Source of the DNA: Mycosphaerelloides madeirae
Lineage: Eukaryota; Ascomycota; Dothideomycetes; Mycosphaerellales; Mycosphaerellaceae
Assembly (NCBI GenBank): GCA_002785995.1
Contig: NHNV01000003.1
Coordinates: forward strand, 372,001-436,000
Length of the DNA: 64,000 bases
Direction of reading: 5' to 3'
A program made the translations under genes and the position numbers. The notes under the pieces are model-generated. The model did not search any database. It saw only the letters and a list, made by a program, of their open reading frames with translations, and was not told where the DNA came from. Below, piece after piece: positions 32,216 to 42,973 of the stretch; the first letter of the stretch is position 1; each line of letters starts with the position of its first letter.

Positions 32216-33623
32216 GTTGAATGAGGATTTGCAGGTGACGATCGGAGAAGGCGATGTTCAGGTGTTTCGTGGAGAAAGTGTTCTATCGTAGCCAAGCAGT
32301 AAGGTTGAGCATGAGGGTGGTTCGTGGCGAGGAGGTAGGTAATGGGGTTGAGTTGATTCGAGGTGGGAGTAGTGAATCGAGAATAGACCGGACTCAATGG
32401 CGGGCACGCGGGCAGATGTTTCCCGTGGGGAGGATGCTGGTCGATTGAGGATCCTGCTGGTCGAGGGTGTGGCGGGTGAGAGTTGTCGTGCTCAGACGCT
32501 CAACGCGATTTGCGGGCTGGTGAGCTGCAGTTGAGGTGATGTTGCTGGGAGCGTTGAGGCAGAGAGGCTCAGCCGGGTGGGTGGAAGGCTTGGGAGCAGC
32601 AGGGAAAGCAGCAGCGGCTAGCAGAGCTTCTCCACACAAATTGCCCAAAGACGCAAAGGTTAAATTGTGGTGGGCCAAGTTTGAAGGCAAGAATCGCGTG
32701 GCGGAACAGCTCTAGCGAAACGTGTGCCCTGCAGTGGTCGTATGCGGAGCCGACGTCACCGGGGATACCGGAGGAAGATTGTATGCAGTAACTGGGGCTA
32801 GAAACAGCTCTTTTGGCAGCGGTATCTGGATTACAGGAATACTCGATAGATAGAGCCGCTTCGCAAACCTCGCGTTTGTCTTCAGGACAGGTGGCCTATG
32901 TGTATAGTGCAGCGAAGAAAAAAACGGGCTAGGCAGAAGATTACCGCCGGCGACACGGAGCATCGGGGGCGTACAACGGCAACGGCAATATCCCACCAAA
33001 GCGACTCCTCCTTCTCAACCGTCACCAGCCCGCAGCGAGCTGCATGCGCGTGAGCTCGACGCTTTGGATCAACCTTTTGCCTGCCGCGTACCTGCTTCTC
33101 ATGCTCCGACTTTTACTCCCTCCTCGTCGCCGTCTTTCCTCAACATCTACCTCTTGTTGAAAGCAAAATCGAGCGCGCAGTCGTTTCAAGTCCTCCCATC
33201 CCATACCACCCACGCCGGCATCCTTCTAGTGCTGCCGGGGAAGACGATTCGATCTGCCGGTTACTAGCGGGCACTGACCGGCCGGAATTTCACTGAGCTC
33301 ACGGCCGCAACACTGGAGCTTGGGGGCAATACCAGCTGTCATCATTGTTAGGCTGTTGCTTGGAGGAATTCTGTGCCTGCTGATTATTGCAATCCACGCT
33401 GCGTGAGTGCACCTGCCCGCTTTTGTTGCCCTCTTACCCCATCTGGTCTTGCCAGAAACGACCCTCGAACAAATCCCAAAAGCCAGCTTCGCTTCCTTCG
33501 ATCCCCACTCTTCCACACTTCTGGCAACAACCGCGCCCAACTGAAGTCTCCGCGCTTCTGGGCTCACACTCGATACCGCTTCATCTCTCCCACCAGCATG
33601 CCCTGCTAGACACTGCGCACATC
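32216..33623. promoter_or_regulatory. Divergent FAS2-FAS1 intergenic region
   Basis: 1408 bp between the two start codons, holding both promoters and leaders. No other gene is convincing here. The FAS1 leader carries a minimal upstream frame at 33598. Confidence 0.7.
33598..33609 (+). promoter_or_regulatory. Minimal upstream ORF (Met-Pro-Cys-stop) in the FAS1 leader
   Basis: ATG CCC TGC TAG ends 14 bases before the FAS1 ATG at 33624. Its start context (CCAGCATG) is moderate. Such a short uORF could damp or condition FAS1 translation; that is inference, since no transcript start is known. Confidence 0.5.
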
Positions 33624-36600
33624 ATGAGCACGCCTATCCACGAACTGACGCCTAATGTGCAGTTCGACCAAGCTACTTCGCCTACCACACCCACCTCTCA
33701 GTCCGTCAAGAAAATGTACGGCTCCGGATCGCAGACTGGTGTTTCTACGCCTCGCTCGCAAGCCGTTTCACGACCCCTCACCCTCTCCCATGGCTCCCTC
33801 GAATACAACTTTTTAATACCCACCGCCCTGCACTTCAATGCCACTCAATTGAAGGACGCATTCCTCCACACACTGCCCGAGCCCACAGACGAGCTTGCCC
33901 AAGATGACGAGCCATCATCCGTTACTGAGCTGGTTGCTCGTTACATTGGCTTCGTTGCCAAGGAGGTGGACGAGGGCGAGGATCCTGAGCTGTTCATGGA
34001 AGTTCTCAAGCTTGTTCTGCAAGAATTTGAGCGGGCTTTCCTGCGAGGCAACGAGGTTCATGCTATTGCCGCAAACCTCCCTGGCATTGTCGAGAAAAAG
34101 CTCATCACTGTTCAATCATACTACGCTGCACGTGCCGCTGTAAAGCGACCCATTCGATCACACGAGTCTGCTCTGCTCCGAGAGGCTGCAGACGAGAATG
34201 CCTACATCTATGCGGTCTTTGGCGGGCAGGGAAACATTGAGGAGTACTTCGATGAGTTGAGGGAAGTCTACGTGGCATACCCGTCCCTCGTACGAGACTT
34301 CCTCAATGTTGCTGCACAGCATTTGCAGTTCCTATCGCGGGATCCTCGTGCTTTCAAGAGCTACGCCAAAGGTCTCGACATCCTCCGCTGGCTGGACAAC
34401 AAGGATGCGCAACCGGACACTGATTACCTCGTCTCTGCACCCGTCAGCTTCCCACTAATCGGTCTGACACAACTCGCTCACTACGTTGTGACCTGCAGAG
34501 TACTCGGCACTCATCCTGGCCATGTGCGAGAGAGGCTGGCAGGAAGTACTGGGCACTCTCAGGGTGTTGTCACTGCTGCTGCGATCGCCGCTTCGTCCAA
34601 CTGGGAAACCTTCGACAAGCAGGCGAGAAACGCGCTCACAATCCTGTTCTGGATCGGTGCGCGAAGCCAGCAAGCCTATCCTCGAACTTCTCTGGCGCCA
34701 CATGTGCTGCAAGACTCGGACGATGCAGGCGAAGGCGTGCCCACACCTATGCTCACCATCCGGGATCTATCACGGGAAACCGTTGAGAAGCTCATCGAAA
34801 CCACGAACCAACATTTGCCGAAAGATCGACACATTGGCATTTCGCTTGTCAACAGCGCCAGAAACTTTGTGGTGACTGGCCCGCCTATGTCGCTGTATGG
34901 TCTGAACTTGCAGCTGCGGAAGATCAAGGCTCCTACAGGTCTTGACCAGACTCGAATTCCCTTCACCGAGCGCAAAGTCCGCTTCACGAATCGGTTCTTG
35001 CCCATTACCGCACCGTTCCACAGCCCATATCTGACCGAAGCGATCAAGCACCTGCAGTCCGACTTGCAGGACATCAGTATACCTGCCTCAGAGTTCGGTA
35101 TCCCAGTCTACGACACCTTCACCGGGGAGGATTTGCAAGATAGGAAAGATGAGAACATCGTACCAGCACTTATCAAGATGATCTGCCAGGATCAGGTGCT
35201 TTGGGAGAAGGCAACCGTCATGCCCAATGCGACACACATTCTGGACTTTGGTCCTGGCGGCATTTCTGGCTTGGGTGTGCTCACCAACCGCAACAAAGAC
35301 GGAACTGGTGTTCGTGTGATCCTGGCTGGCACCATGGACGGCACAAACACCGAAGTGGGATACAAGCCAGAGATCTTCGACCGCGACGCAGATCATGCGG
35401 TGAAGTACGCCGTAGACTGGCTGAAGGAGTATGGTCCAAAATTGGTGAAGACATCCGTCGGGCAGACATTCGTGGACACCAAGATGAGCCGAACGCTCGG
35501 CCTGCCGCCCGTCATGGTAGCAGGTATGACCCCTTGCACGGTGGCCTGGGACTTCGTTGCGGCAACAATGAACGCCGGCTACGAGATCGAGCTTGGCGGT
35601 GGTGGTTACTACAACGACAAGAGCTTGACAGAGGCCATATCCAAGATCGAAAAGACGATTCCTGCCGGACGTGGTATCACCGTAAATCTGATTTACGTGA
35701 ACCCACGCGCGATGGCATGGCAGATTCCCACCATTGGAAGACTACGTGCAGAGGGCGTACCCATCGAGGGCTTGACTATTGGTGCCGGTGTGCCTTCCAT
35801 CGAGGTCGCCAACGAGTACATCGAGACTCTCGGCATCAAGCATATCGCATTCAAGCCCGGATCCATGGAGGCCATTCAGCAGGTCATCAACATCGCCAAA
35901 GCCAATCCAGGCTTTCCTGTCATGATGCAATGGACTGGAGGGCGTGGCGGTGGTCATCATTCGTTTGAGGACTTCCACCAGCCCATCCTATCCATGTATA
36001 GCAGAATTCGAAAATGTGAGAACATCGTCTTGGTCGCCGGTTCAGGCTTCGGTGGCGCTGAAGACACCTACCCATACCTGAACGGCGAGTGGGCCCGCAA
36101 ATTTGGATACCCGCCTATGCCCTTCGATGGAGTTCTTTTTGGCAGCAGAGTGATGGTCGCAAAGGAAGCCCACACTTCCAAAATGGCCAAGCAAGCCATT
36201 GTTGACGCTCCAGGTCTGGACGACAGCGACTGGGAGAAGACATACAAGGGCCCAGCAGGTGGTATCATAACAGTCCGCTCTGAGCTGGGTGAGCCAATCC
36301 ACAAGCTGGCTACTCGCGGTATCATGTTCTGGTCCGAAATGGATCAGAAGATATTCAGCCTGGACAAGGCAAAGCGTATCCCGGAGCTGAAGAAGAACCG
36401 GGAGTATATCATTCAGAAGCTCAACGACGACTTCCAAAAGCCATGGTTCGGTCGCAACAAAGCTGGTGACAGTGTCGACCTCGAAGACATGACGTACGTT
36501 GAGGTTCTTCGAAGGATGGTTGAATTGATGTACATCAAACAGCAGAGCCGCTGGATGGACAAGTCGCTTGCTCGCCTCACCGGCGACTTCATTCGTCGCA

Positions 36601-39600
36601 TCGAAGAGCGATTTGCGCCCGCCGATGGCACTGGCTCGATCATTCAAAACTACAGCGAGTTGGACAATCCAAGCAGCATCGTTCAGAAGGTGCTGGATGC
36701 GTACCCTGAATCAGATTTTCAGCTCATCAACGCCCAGGATTGCCAACACTTCCTGCTGCTCTGTCAGCGTCGTGGACAGAAGCCAGTGCCGTTTGTGCCA
36801 TGCCTGGACGAGACGTTCGAATTCTTCTTCAAGAAGGACTCCCTCTGGCAATCTGAAGATTTGGACGCCGTCGTCGACCAGGACGTTGGACGCGTTGCCA
36901 TCTTGCAGGGTCCAATGGCGGCCAAATACTCGAAGATCGTCGACGAGCCCATCAAAGACATCCTCGATGGTGTTCATCAGGGCCACATAAAGATGCTGAC
37001 CAAAGATCTTTACGCCGGAAATGAGAACAAGATTCCCCGGATTGAATATTTCGGCGGCAAACTCATCGAAGCCAGCGACGACATCAACCTCGAAGGCTTG
37101 ACTGTCAACGAGACTGAGCAGAAGATCCTTTACCGCCTTTCAGCTGTCACTGGCACTACCCTGCCACACGTTGACAACTGGATGCAACTCCTGGCCGGCA
37201 GAGCGCACAACTGGCGACACGCTTTCTTCACTGCGGACGTATTTGTACAGGGTCAACGATACCAGACCAACCCCATGCGACGCATCTTTGCCCCATCGCC
37301 TGGCATGATTGTCGAGATAATCTATCCCAACGACCCCAAGCGCACCATCATTGCCGTGAAGGAGCCAACCATTGGTAATCAATACATGCAGACTATCGAA
37401 GTCGGCCCGATCTGCAACAGTGAGATTGTTGTGAACATGATCGAGCACCGCACAGCACTGGGCAGACCAGCAGCTCTCCCGCTACGATTCAAGTACAGCC
37501 CTGAGACAGGCTACGCACCAATCCGCGAGTTAATGGAGGCTCGCAACGACCGCATCAAGGAGTTTTATTACAAGGTGTGGTTCGGTGACGAGGCTGTTCC
37601 ATTTGACACTCCTGTCACTTCTCGCTTCGACGGTGGCAGAGCTACGGTTACCAGCGAGGCCATCAATGACTTTGTGCATGCCGTTGGCAACCACGGCGAA
37701 GCATTCGTCGACAGACCAGGCAAGGAAGTATTTGCTCCTATGGACTTTGCCATTGTTGTTGGCTGGAAAGCCATCACTAAGCCCATATTCCCTCGCAAGA
37801 TCGACGGCGATTTGCTGAAGCTCGTGCATCTGTCGAACGGTTTCCGCATGATCCCTGGCGCCGCGCCCCTTAAGAAGGGCGACATACTCGACACCACCGC
37901 AGAAGTCAATGCTGTCATCAACCAGGACTCAGGCAAGATCGTCGAAGTCTGCGGTACCATCACCCGAGATGGCAAGCCGGTCATGGAGGTTACCAGCCAG
38001 TTTCTCTACCGAGGCGCCTACACGGATTTTGAAAACACATTCCAGCGCAAGATCGAGACACCGACGCAAGTGCATCTCGCATCTTACAAGGATGTCGCAG
38101 TCCTTCGTTCCAAGGAGTGGTTCAAGCTCGAGAATGAAGAATTCGACTTGCTGGGCCAGACGCTCGTGTTCAAGCTGCAGAGTCTGGTTCGTTACAAGAA
38201 CAAGACCGTCTTCTCTTCCGTTCAGACCATCGGAAATGTCGAACTGGAGCTGTCAACCAAAGAAGTCATCAAGATTGCATCGATCGAGTATGAGGCTGGA
38301 GCGTCATATGGCAACCCTGTCCTCGACTACCTCACCCGTACTGGCTCTGCCCTCGACCAGCCGATCAACTTTGAGAATCCAATCCCTCTCAGCGGTCGTA
38401 CTCCTCTTGTGCTCAAGGCACCATCCTCGAACGAAGCCTACGCGCGTGTTTCTGGTGACTACAACCCAATCCACGTTTCCCGCGTCTTCTCCCAGTATGC
38501 TGGCTTGCCAGGTACCATCACTCATGGCATGTATTCCAGCGCTGCCGTGCGGAGTTTGGTCGAGACGTGGGCGGCGGAGAACAACGTCGGACGTGTGCGC
38601 AGCTTCCACGCATCGCTCGTTGGCATGGTCCTCCCCGACGACGCCATCGAGGTCAAGCTGCAACACGTGGGTATGGTTGCTGGTCGGAAGATCATCAAGA
38701 TCGAGGCCGAGAAACCTGAAACTGAGGACAAGGCCGCAGAGAAGGTTCTTCTCGCCGAGGCCGAAGTCGAACAGCCTGTCTCCTCGTATGTCTTCACCGG
38801 CCAGGGCTCCCAAGAGCAAGGCATGGGTATGGATTTGTACGAGTCGAGCGCCGTCGCCAAGGAAGTTTGGGACCGTGCCGACAAGCACTTCCTCGATAAC
38901 TACGGGTTCGCGATCACGAACATTGTCAAGAACAACCCGAAGGAGCTCACAATCCATTTCGGAGGTGCTCGCGGCAAGGCGATCCGGAAGAACTACATGG
39001 ACATGACCTTCGAGACTGTCGCGGCAGACGGCAGCATCAAGTCAGAGAAGATCTTCAAGGAGATCACCGAGGAGACCACTTCCTACACCTACCGATCACC
39101 CACGGGTTTGCTGTCCGCTACGCAATTCACTCAGCCGGCCTTGACGCTCATGGAGAAGGCGTCGTTCGAGGACATGCTCGCCAAGGGTCTTGTGCAGCGT
39201 GATAGCAGCTTTGCTGGTCACTCACTCGGAGAGTACAGTGCACTTGCCGCTCTGGCCGAAGTCATGCCTATAGAATCGCTAGTCTCGGTTGTGTTCTACC
39301 GTGGTCTTACCATGCAGGTCGCCGTCGAACGTGACGAGGCCGGTCGCTCCAACTACTCAATGTGCGCTGTCAACCCATCGCGTATCGGCAAGACATTCAA
39401 CGAGTCTGCTCTGCAGTACGTTGTCGAGAACATCCCCGAGACCACAGGCTGGCTGCTTGAGATTGTCAACCTCAACGTCTACAACCAGCAATACGTCTGT
39501 GCTGGAGACCTTCGCGCTCTGGACACTCTCACCAACGTTCTCAACTACCTCAAGGCACAGAAGATCGACATCCAGCAGTTGATGCAATCTCTGAGTCTCG

Positions 39601-40007
39601 AGGACGTCAAAGCTCGTCTCGTAGAGATCATCAAAGAATGCGCCAAACAAACCGAAGCGAAGCTCAAGCCTCTCGAGCTGCAGCGCGGTTTCGCCACCAT
39701 CCCACTTCGCGGCATCGACGTACCTTTCCACAGCACTTTCCTGCGCAGCGGAGTCAAGCCTTTCCGCTCCTTCCTTCTTAAGAAGATCAACAAGACCAGC
39801 ATCGACCCGAGCAAGCTGGTGGGCAAGTACATCCCCAACGTCACTGCGAAGCCGTTTGAGCTTACGAAGGAGTACTTTGAGGATGTGTATCGATTGACCA
39901 AGTCGCCGCGTATTGGCAATATTCTGGATAACTGGGAGAGTTATGAGAGTGATGAGGTGGGTATCACGAGGCCGAGGGCTGGTAGTATGGCTGTTCCTTC
40001 TTCATGA
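33624..40007 (+). CDS. FAS1: Fatty acid synthase subunit beta
   Basis: Beta chain of fungal type I FAS; 2127 residues in one uninterrupted exon. The frame is open upstream to 33387 but 33624 is the first in-frame ATG, giving the usual MSTP...LTLSHGSLEYNFLIP start. Order: acetyl transferase (AGSTGHSQGVVTAAA, active Ser), enoyl reductase (LPPVMVAGMTPCTVAWDF, GGGGYYNDK, WTGGRGGGHHSFEDF), dehydratase region (about residues 1250-1700, hot-dog motifs such as SGDYNPIHVSRVF), and malonyl/palmitoyl transferase (YVFTGQGSQEQGMGMDLY; SFAGHSLGEYSAL, active Ser; C-terminal region containing RGIDVPFHSTFLRSG). All expected catalytic motifs are present. Partners with the divergent FAS2 gene. No intron was needed. 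Confidence 0.97.
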   Translation: MSTPIHELTPNVQFDQATSPTTPTSQSVKKMYGSGSQTGVSTPRSQAVSRPLTLSHGSLEYNFLIPTALHFNATQLKDAFLHTLPEPTDELAQDDEPSSVTELVARYIGFVAKEVDEGEDPELFMEVLKLVLQEFERAFLRGNEVHAIAANLPGIVEKKLITVQSYYAARAAVKRPIRSHESALLREAADENAYIYAVFGGQGNIEEYFDELREVYVAYPSLVRDFLNVAAQHLQFLSRDPRAFKSYAKGLDILRWLDNKDAQPDTDYLVSAPVSFPLIGLTQLAHYVVTCRVLGTHPGHVRERLAGSTGHSQGVVTAAAIAASSNWETFDKQARNALTILFWIGARSQQAYPRTSLAPHVLQDSDDAGEGVPTPMLTIRDLSRETVEKLIETTNQHLPKDRHIGISLVNSARNFVVTGPPMSLYGLNLQLRKIKAPTGLDQTRIPFTERKVRFTNRFLPITAPFHSPYLTEAIKHLQSDLQDISIPASEFGIPVYDTFTGEDLQDRKDENIVPALIKMICQDQVLWEKATVMPNATHILDFGPGGISGLGVLTNRNKDGTGVRVILAGTMDGTNTEVGYKPEIFDRDADHAVKYAVDWLKEYGPKLVKTSVGQTFVDTKMSRTLGLPPVMVAGMTPCTVAWDFVAATMNAGYEIELGGGGYYNDKSLTEAISKIEKTIPAGRGITVNLIYVNPRAMAWQIPTIGRLRAEGVPIEGLTIGAGVPSIEVANEYIETLGIKHIAFKPGSMEAIQQVINIAKANPGFPVMMQWTGGRGGGHHSFEDFHQPILSMYSRIRKCENIVLVAGSGFGGAEDTYPYLNGEWARKFGYPPMPFDGVLFGSRVMVAKEAHTSKMAKQAIVDAPGLDDSDWEKTYKGPAGGIITVRSELGEPIHKLATRGIMFWSEMDQKIFSLDKAKRIPELKKNREYIIQKLNDDFQKPWFGRNKAGDSVDLEDMTYVEVLRRMVELMYIKQQSRWMDKSLARLTGDFIRRIEERFAPADGTGSIIQNYSELDNPSSIVQKVLDAYPESDFQLINAQDCQHFLLLCQRRGQKPVPFVPCLDETFEFFFKKDSLWQSEDLDAVVDQDVGRVAILQGPMAAKYSKIVDEPIKDILDGVHQGHIKMLTKDLYAGNENKIPRIEYFGGKLIEASDDINLEGLTVNETEQKILYRLSAVTGTTLPHVDNWMQLLAGRAHNWRHAFFTADVFVQGQRYQTNPMRRIFAPSPGMIVEIIYPNDPKRTIIAVKEPTIGNQYMQTIEVGPICNSEIVVNMIEHRTALGRPAALPLRFKYSPETGYAPIRELMEARNDRIKEFYYKVWFGDEAVPFDTPVTSRFDGGRATVTSEAINDFVHAVGNHGEAFVDRPGKEVFAPMDFAIVVGWKAITKPIFPRKIDGDLLKLVHLSNGFRMIPGAAPLKKGDILDTTAEVNAVINQDSGKIVEVCGTITRDGKPVMEVTSQFLYRGAYTDFENTFQRKIETPTQVHLASYKDVAVLRSKEWFKLENEEFDLLGQTLVFKLQSLVRYKNKTVFSSVQTIGNVELELSTKEVIKIASIEYEAGASYGNPVLDYLTRTGSALDQPINFENPIPLSGRTPLVLKAPSSNEAYARVSGDYNPIHVSRVFSQYAGLPGTITHGMYSSAAVRSLVETWAAENNVGRVRSFHASLVGMVLPDDAIEVKLQHVGMVAGRKIIKIEAEKPETEDKAAEKVLLAEAEVEQPVSSYVFTGQGSQEQGMGMDLYESSAVAKEVWDRADKHFLDNYGFAITNIVKNNPKELTIHFGGARGKAIRKNYMDMTFETVAADGSIKSEKIFKEITEETTSYTYRSPTGLLSATQFTQPALTLMEKASFEDMLAKGLVQRDSSFAGHSLGEYSALAALAEVMPIESLVSVVFYRGLTMQVAVERDEAGRSNYSMCAVNPSRIGKTFNESALQYVVENIPETTGWLLEIVNLNVYNQQYVCAGDLRALDTLTNVLNYLKAQKIDIQQLMQSLSLEDVKARLVEIIKECAKQTEAKLKPLELQRGFATIPLRGIDVPFHSTFLRSGVKPFRSFLLKKINKTSIDPSKLVGKYIPNVTAKPFELTKEYFEDVYRLTKSPRIGNILDNWESYESDEVGITRPRAGSMAVPSS

Positions 40008-40360
40008 GGAGGCGGTGCTTTGGTTCTGAGAGACTGAGCAAGGCGTTTTTCGTGTACAAGGGCTGGGGTGGAGTTTGGTGATGCGTGCTTCCTGTAGAAG
40101 GCATGTTCTTACGTGGCGGTAATGCCAGGCGACTGGGATGAGTTGATATAGTGTAGCTATAGAGACCTCAAGAACTAGAGATCACAGATTCGCGTTCACT
40201 TCCTCCCATTCATCTAGATCTCATGTATCGTCCTCCTGACACTTCCGTCAATGGATACAGATTTGTCCCTCATCGTCCCGCCCTTCACCATCGCACCTCA
40301 CTCCTTATAACCTCCCCTCCCTTCCCCCCTCACCCGTCCATCCTCACTTCCCCTACAACC
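40008..40360. other. Intergenic region downstream of FAS1
   Basis: FAS1 3' UTR and leader of the next small gene (pyrimidine-rich, CTCCCTTCCCCCCTC, about 40315). Nothing else recognised. Confidence 0.5.
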
Positions 40361-40639
40361 ATGTGCTACACGTCCATCTCCCACTACACGCTCTGCAACC
40401 ACTCCCTCTCGCTTGATATTAAGTGTCCCCGCCCGTCTAATGATTGCACCGCCGATAACGAAGAAGTAGTGACTGTTTCGGCTAGATGTCCAGATTGCGC
40501 CTCTAGGGAGAAGAAGAAGATGGAGAAGAAGGCTGGTGGTGGTAGTGGGAGTAGGAGGGATATGCCGAGTGATCCCAATTTCGGGAATCCGGTTTTCGTG
40601 GAGGAGAGGAGGGGAGGTTGGGGGTGTGAGTGTATGTAG
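40361..40639 (+). CDS. Small Cys-rich fungal protein, unknown
   Basis: 92 residues from the ATG at 40361. The first half contains eight or so Cys/His residues in a pattern that could bind zinc: MCYTSISHYTLCNHSL, IKCPRPSNDC and VSARCPDCASREKK. The second half is basic then Gly-rich, ending GWGCECM. I recall similar short Cys-rich unknowns in ascomycetes. No signal peptide, so it is not an obvious effector. It converges on the minus-strand gene 67 bp away. Confidence 0.55.
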   Translation: MCYTSISHYTLCNHSLSLDIKCPRPSNDCTADNEEVVTVSARCPDCASREKKKMEKKAGGGSGSRRDMPSDPNFGNPVFVEERRGGWGCECM

Positions 40640-40706
40640 TTTGAGAGTTTGGGTTGAGGAGGAGGCGTGTTGGTGATGTGAGGGTAATGTAGGTGTTCTT
40701 CTCTCT

Positions 40707-41489
40707 TCATCTTGCCCACGCATGCGCTCTCAATTCCTTATCCAGTGCCGTATCCATTACTTCCCCAGCATCACGATGTCTCCTCTTCAACTTCTTCTCT
40801 GTTTTCATAAACTCTCTTATCCCCACTGGTATCCCGGCCAACGGATCCACCATCTCTTCCTCCCCAGCAGCGTCCATCTGCTGCCCAGGACCCGTACTCC
40901 AATTCGTCTCACTCCCACCCCCATCATCATCCATACTAACCATCATATGCGCCGTCGTCCCCTCCGCACCCACCATCATCCCCGTCCCCAACCCCTTCAT
41001 CCTCATCTCAATACTCTTCCTACGTGCCTCGGCACTCTTCCCCGCCCATTCTTCCAACTCTTCCCGAAACCTCTCCCACACGCAGTTCACACAACCGGAC
41101 ATACAGCAGTTATCTGGCTCTTCAGGTTTGGGCGGGACCAGGACGCCGGCTATCCATGTGCTTTGCGATTCCATTTCACGCTGCCGCTCGTCGGGACGTT
41201 CGCGTGTGCCGAAGAGGAGGCGGGCGCGGGCGAGGGTTTCTTCTTTTTGAGTTAGGGGCAGGGTGGGTTCCTCTGGAGGAAGGGGGGTAGTGGCAGGTTT
41301 GAGGGATTGCAAGGGCGCGTTGAGTTTGTCGGAGAGGTAGCCTTCGAAGGACTGGGGTGGTGGCTGCTTGTCATGACGCTGGGAGGTGAGGGATATGAGG
41401 CGGTGTTGTTGTTGTAGTTGCCGATGACATGCTCGGCAGATTGTCTCTGTTGTTGAGGGTTGTTGGATTAGTCGAAGCGCAGGTCGCAT
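40707..41489 (-). CDS. Oxidoreductase-like domain protein (OXLD1-like), probably mitochondrial
   Basis: A single-exon frame of 260 residues. The N-terminus is basic and Gln/Ser-rich without acidic residues (MRPALRLIQQPSTTET), consistent with mitochondrial import. Residues about 115-140 carry the diagnostic VPPKPEEPDNCCMSGCVNCVW block of the oxidoreductase-like N-terminal domain, with four clustered cysteines. The rest is less conserved, with a Gly/Met-rich stretch and a basic C-terminus ending ELRAHAWAR. The biochemical role of this family is not established; the Cys cluster suggests metal or redox chemistry. Confidence 0.75.
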   Translation of the reverse strand: MRPALRLIQQPSTTETICRACHRQLQQQHRLISLTSQRHDKQPPPQSFEGYLSDKLNAPLQSLKPATTPLPPEEPTLPLTQKEETLARARLLFGTRERPDERQREMESQSTWIAGVLVPPKPEEPDNCCMSGCVNCVWERFREELEEWAGKSAEARRKSIEMRMKGLGTGMMVGAEGTTAHMMVSMDDDGGGSETNWSTGPGQQMDAAGEEEMVDPLAGIPVGIREFMKTEKKLKRRHRDAGEVMDTALDKELRAHAWAR

Positions 41490-41939
41490 GGTTGGAGTAG
41501 GAAATAGAGAAACCCATGCGCTTCAAAAGATCTCAAGTGAAGGTATAGTATGACGTAATGCGACTTATTGACGACTGCTAGCACATGAAAGCGATCTTAG
41601 CGTGGAGTCCAACCCAGTGGACAATATCTCCTCTTTCAACTCCCGCATCTGTGCGGTGTATGGTTCAGTATCGCATCGATCAGGCGTCCAAAGCCCCTCA
41701 GCGCAACCAACCTACCCGCCAACCAGTTAGCACTGACATGAACCATGCCCTTATTCAAACGGCACAGCTCAAAACTCTGTTTCTAAGCTAGACTTTCAGC
41801 CGCTCTTAAGTAATACTACTGTGAGCGTATTTAGCACGCTATAGAACTACATATAACGATCTCGTGGCACAGCAGGTACGGTGATGCCTCGTCCTCTTTT
41901 CCCCAAGCATCTGTCTTCCTCCCCTCCAAACATATCGAC
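41490..41939. other. Intergenic region between divergent genes
   Basis: Contains both promoters. No coding frame with family support. Confidence 0.45.
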
Positions 41940-42951
41940 ATGGCGAAACAACCACCACCTCGCCGCCCCATCGTGGGCAGCTTAGAGGGCATGGGTCTAG
42001 CGCAGAACATCGATCGTCGCCAATGCAAACGGACCGTACCAATGAAAGTTCTCGCGTTGGGTGTGTCCCGAACAGGAACTGCCTGTAAGAAAAACCACCT
42101 CCTCTCTCCTCCACCATTCTAACCCCCTCAGCCCTCCGCCAAGCCCTCCTCGACCTAGGCTACTCCGACGTCTACCACTACGCCGCCGTCCTAAACGAAA
42201 ACCCTCGCGACGCCGAAATGTGGGTCCCCGCTCTCAAAGCCAAATACCTAGGCTCAGGCAAACCCTTCGGCCGCGAAGAATGGGACCAGCTCCTCGGCCA
42301 CTGCATGGCAGTAACAGATACGCCTTGCGCCATGTTTTACCGCGAGCTCCTCGCCGCATATCCCGAAACAAAAGTCATCCTGACGCTCCGTGATTCTCCC
42401 GAGCAGTGGTGGCAGTCTCAGATGGCCACGATTGTGCCCTTCTTTGATAGGATTTTGTTGCCGGCGCCGACGTTTTGGAATTGGTTTTGCAGCTGGTTCA
42501 TGCCTCCACCGGGGGCGGTGGGGGAGATGGGGAGTTTGTTGGGGTTACATACGCCGATGTATCAGGCGCTACTTAGGGATAGTAGAGAGGGGACGAGAGA
42601 GGGTGTGAAGTTCTATCGGGAGTATGAGGAGGAGGTGAGGAGGATCGTTCCAAAGGAGAGATTGTTGGTGATGAATGTGCGGCAAGGATGTAAGTCTTTC
42701 TTCCTGTCTTTCTTTTGTGGGTATTTGTTGATTGTGAGGTTGTAGGGAAACCACTGTGCGATTTTCTAGGCCACGAAGTCCCGGCGTGGGATTTCCCGAG
42801 AGTCAATACTGGAGATGAATTCGAGAAGAACACGACGATAATTATAGGCTTCGTGAGCAAAACGATGTATTGGAACATGGCCAAGACGCTGGTTTCCCTA
42901 GCATCGTTAGCGGTGGTCGGACTGGCGTGGGGAGTAAGGTACTACTCATAG
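41940..42951 (+). CDS. Sulfotransferase-like P-loop protein of the fungal Sulfotransfer_4 type
   Basis: Three exons: 41940-42084, 42132-42689, 42746-42951; introns 47 and 56 bp; product 302 residues. The P-loop-like start MKVLALGVSRTGTAS (Thr/Ser for 3'-phosphate binding) is restored at splice 1, followed by LRQALLDLGYSDVYHY. Other family marks are VTDTPCAMFYRELLAAYPETKVILTLRD and SPEQWWQS. Splice 2 restores VRQGWKPLCDFLG. The C-terminus has a hydrophobic anchor (TLVSLASLAVVGLAWGV), as often seen in these proteins. Many fungal members are mislabelled as NAD-dependent epimerases; the fold is a PAPS sulfotransferase type, but substrate and activity are unknown. Confidence 0.82.
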
Positions 42952-42973
42952 CAACACCCAAACTCTATACCAT

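Noticed and set aside
37909..39006. 365-codon frame inside FAS1
   Set aside because: Alternative-frame shadow of FAS1, Ser/Arg-rich with no domain.
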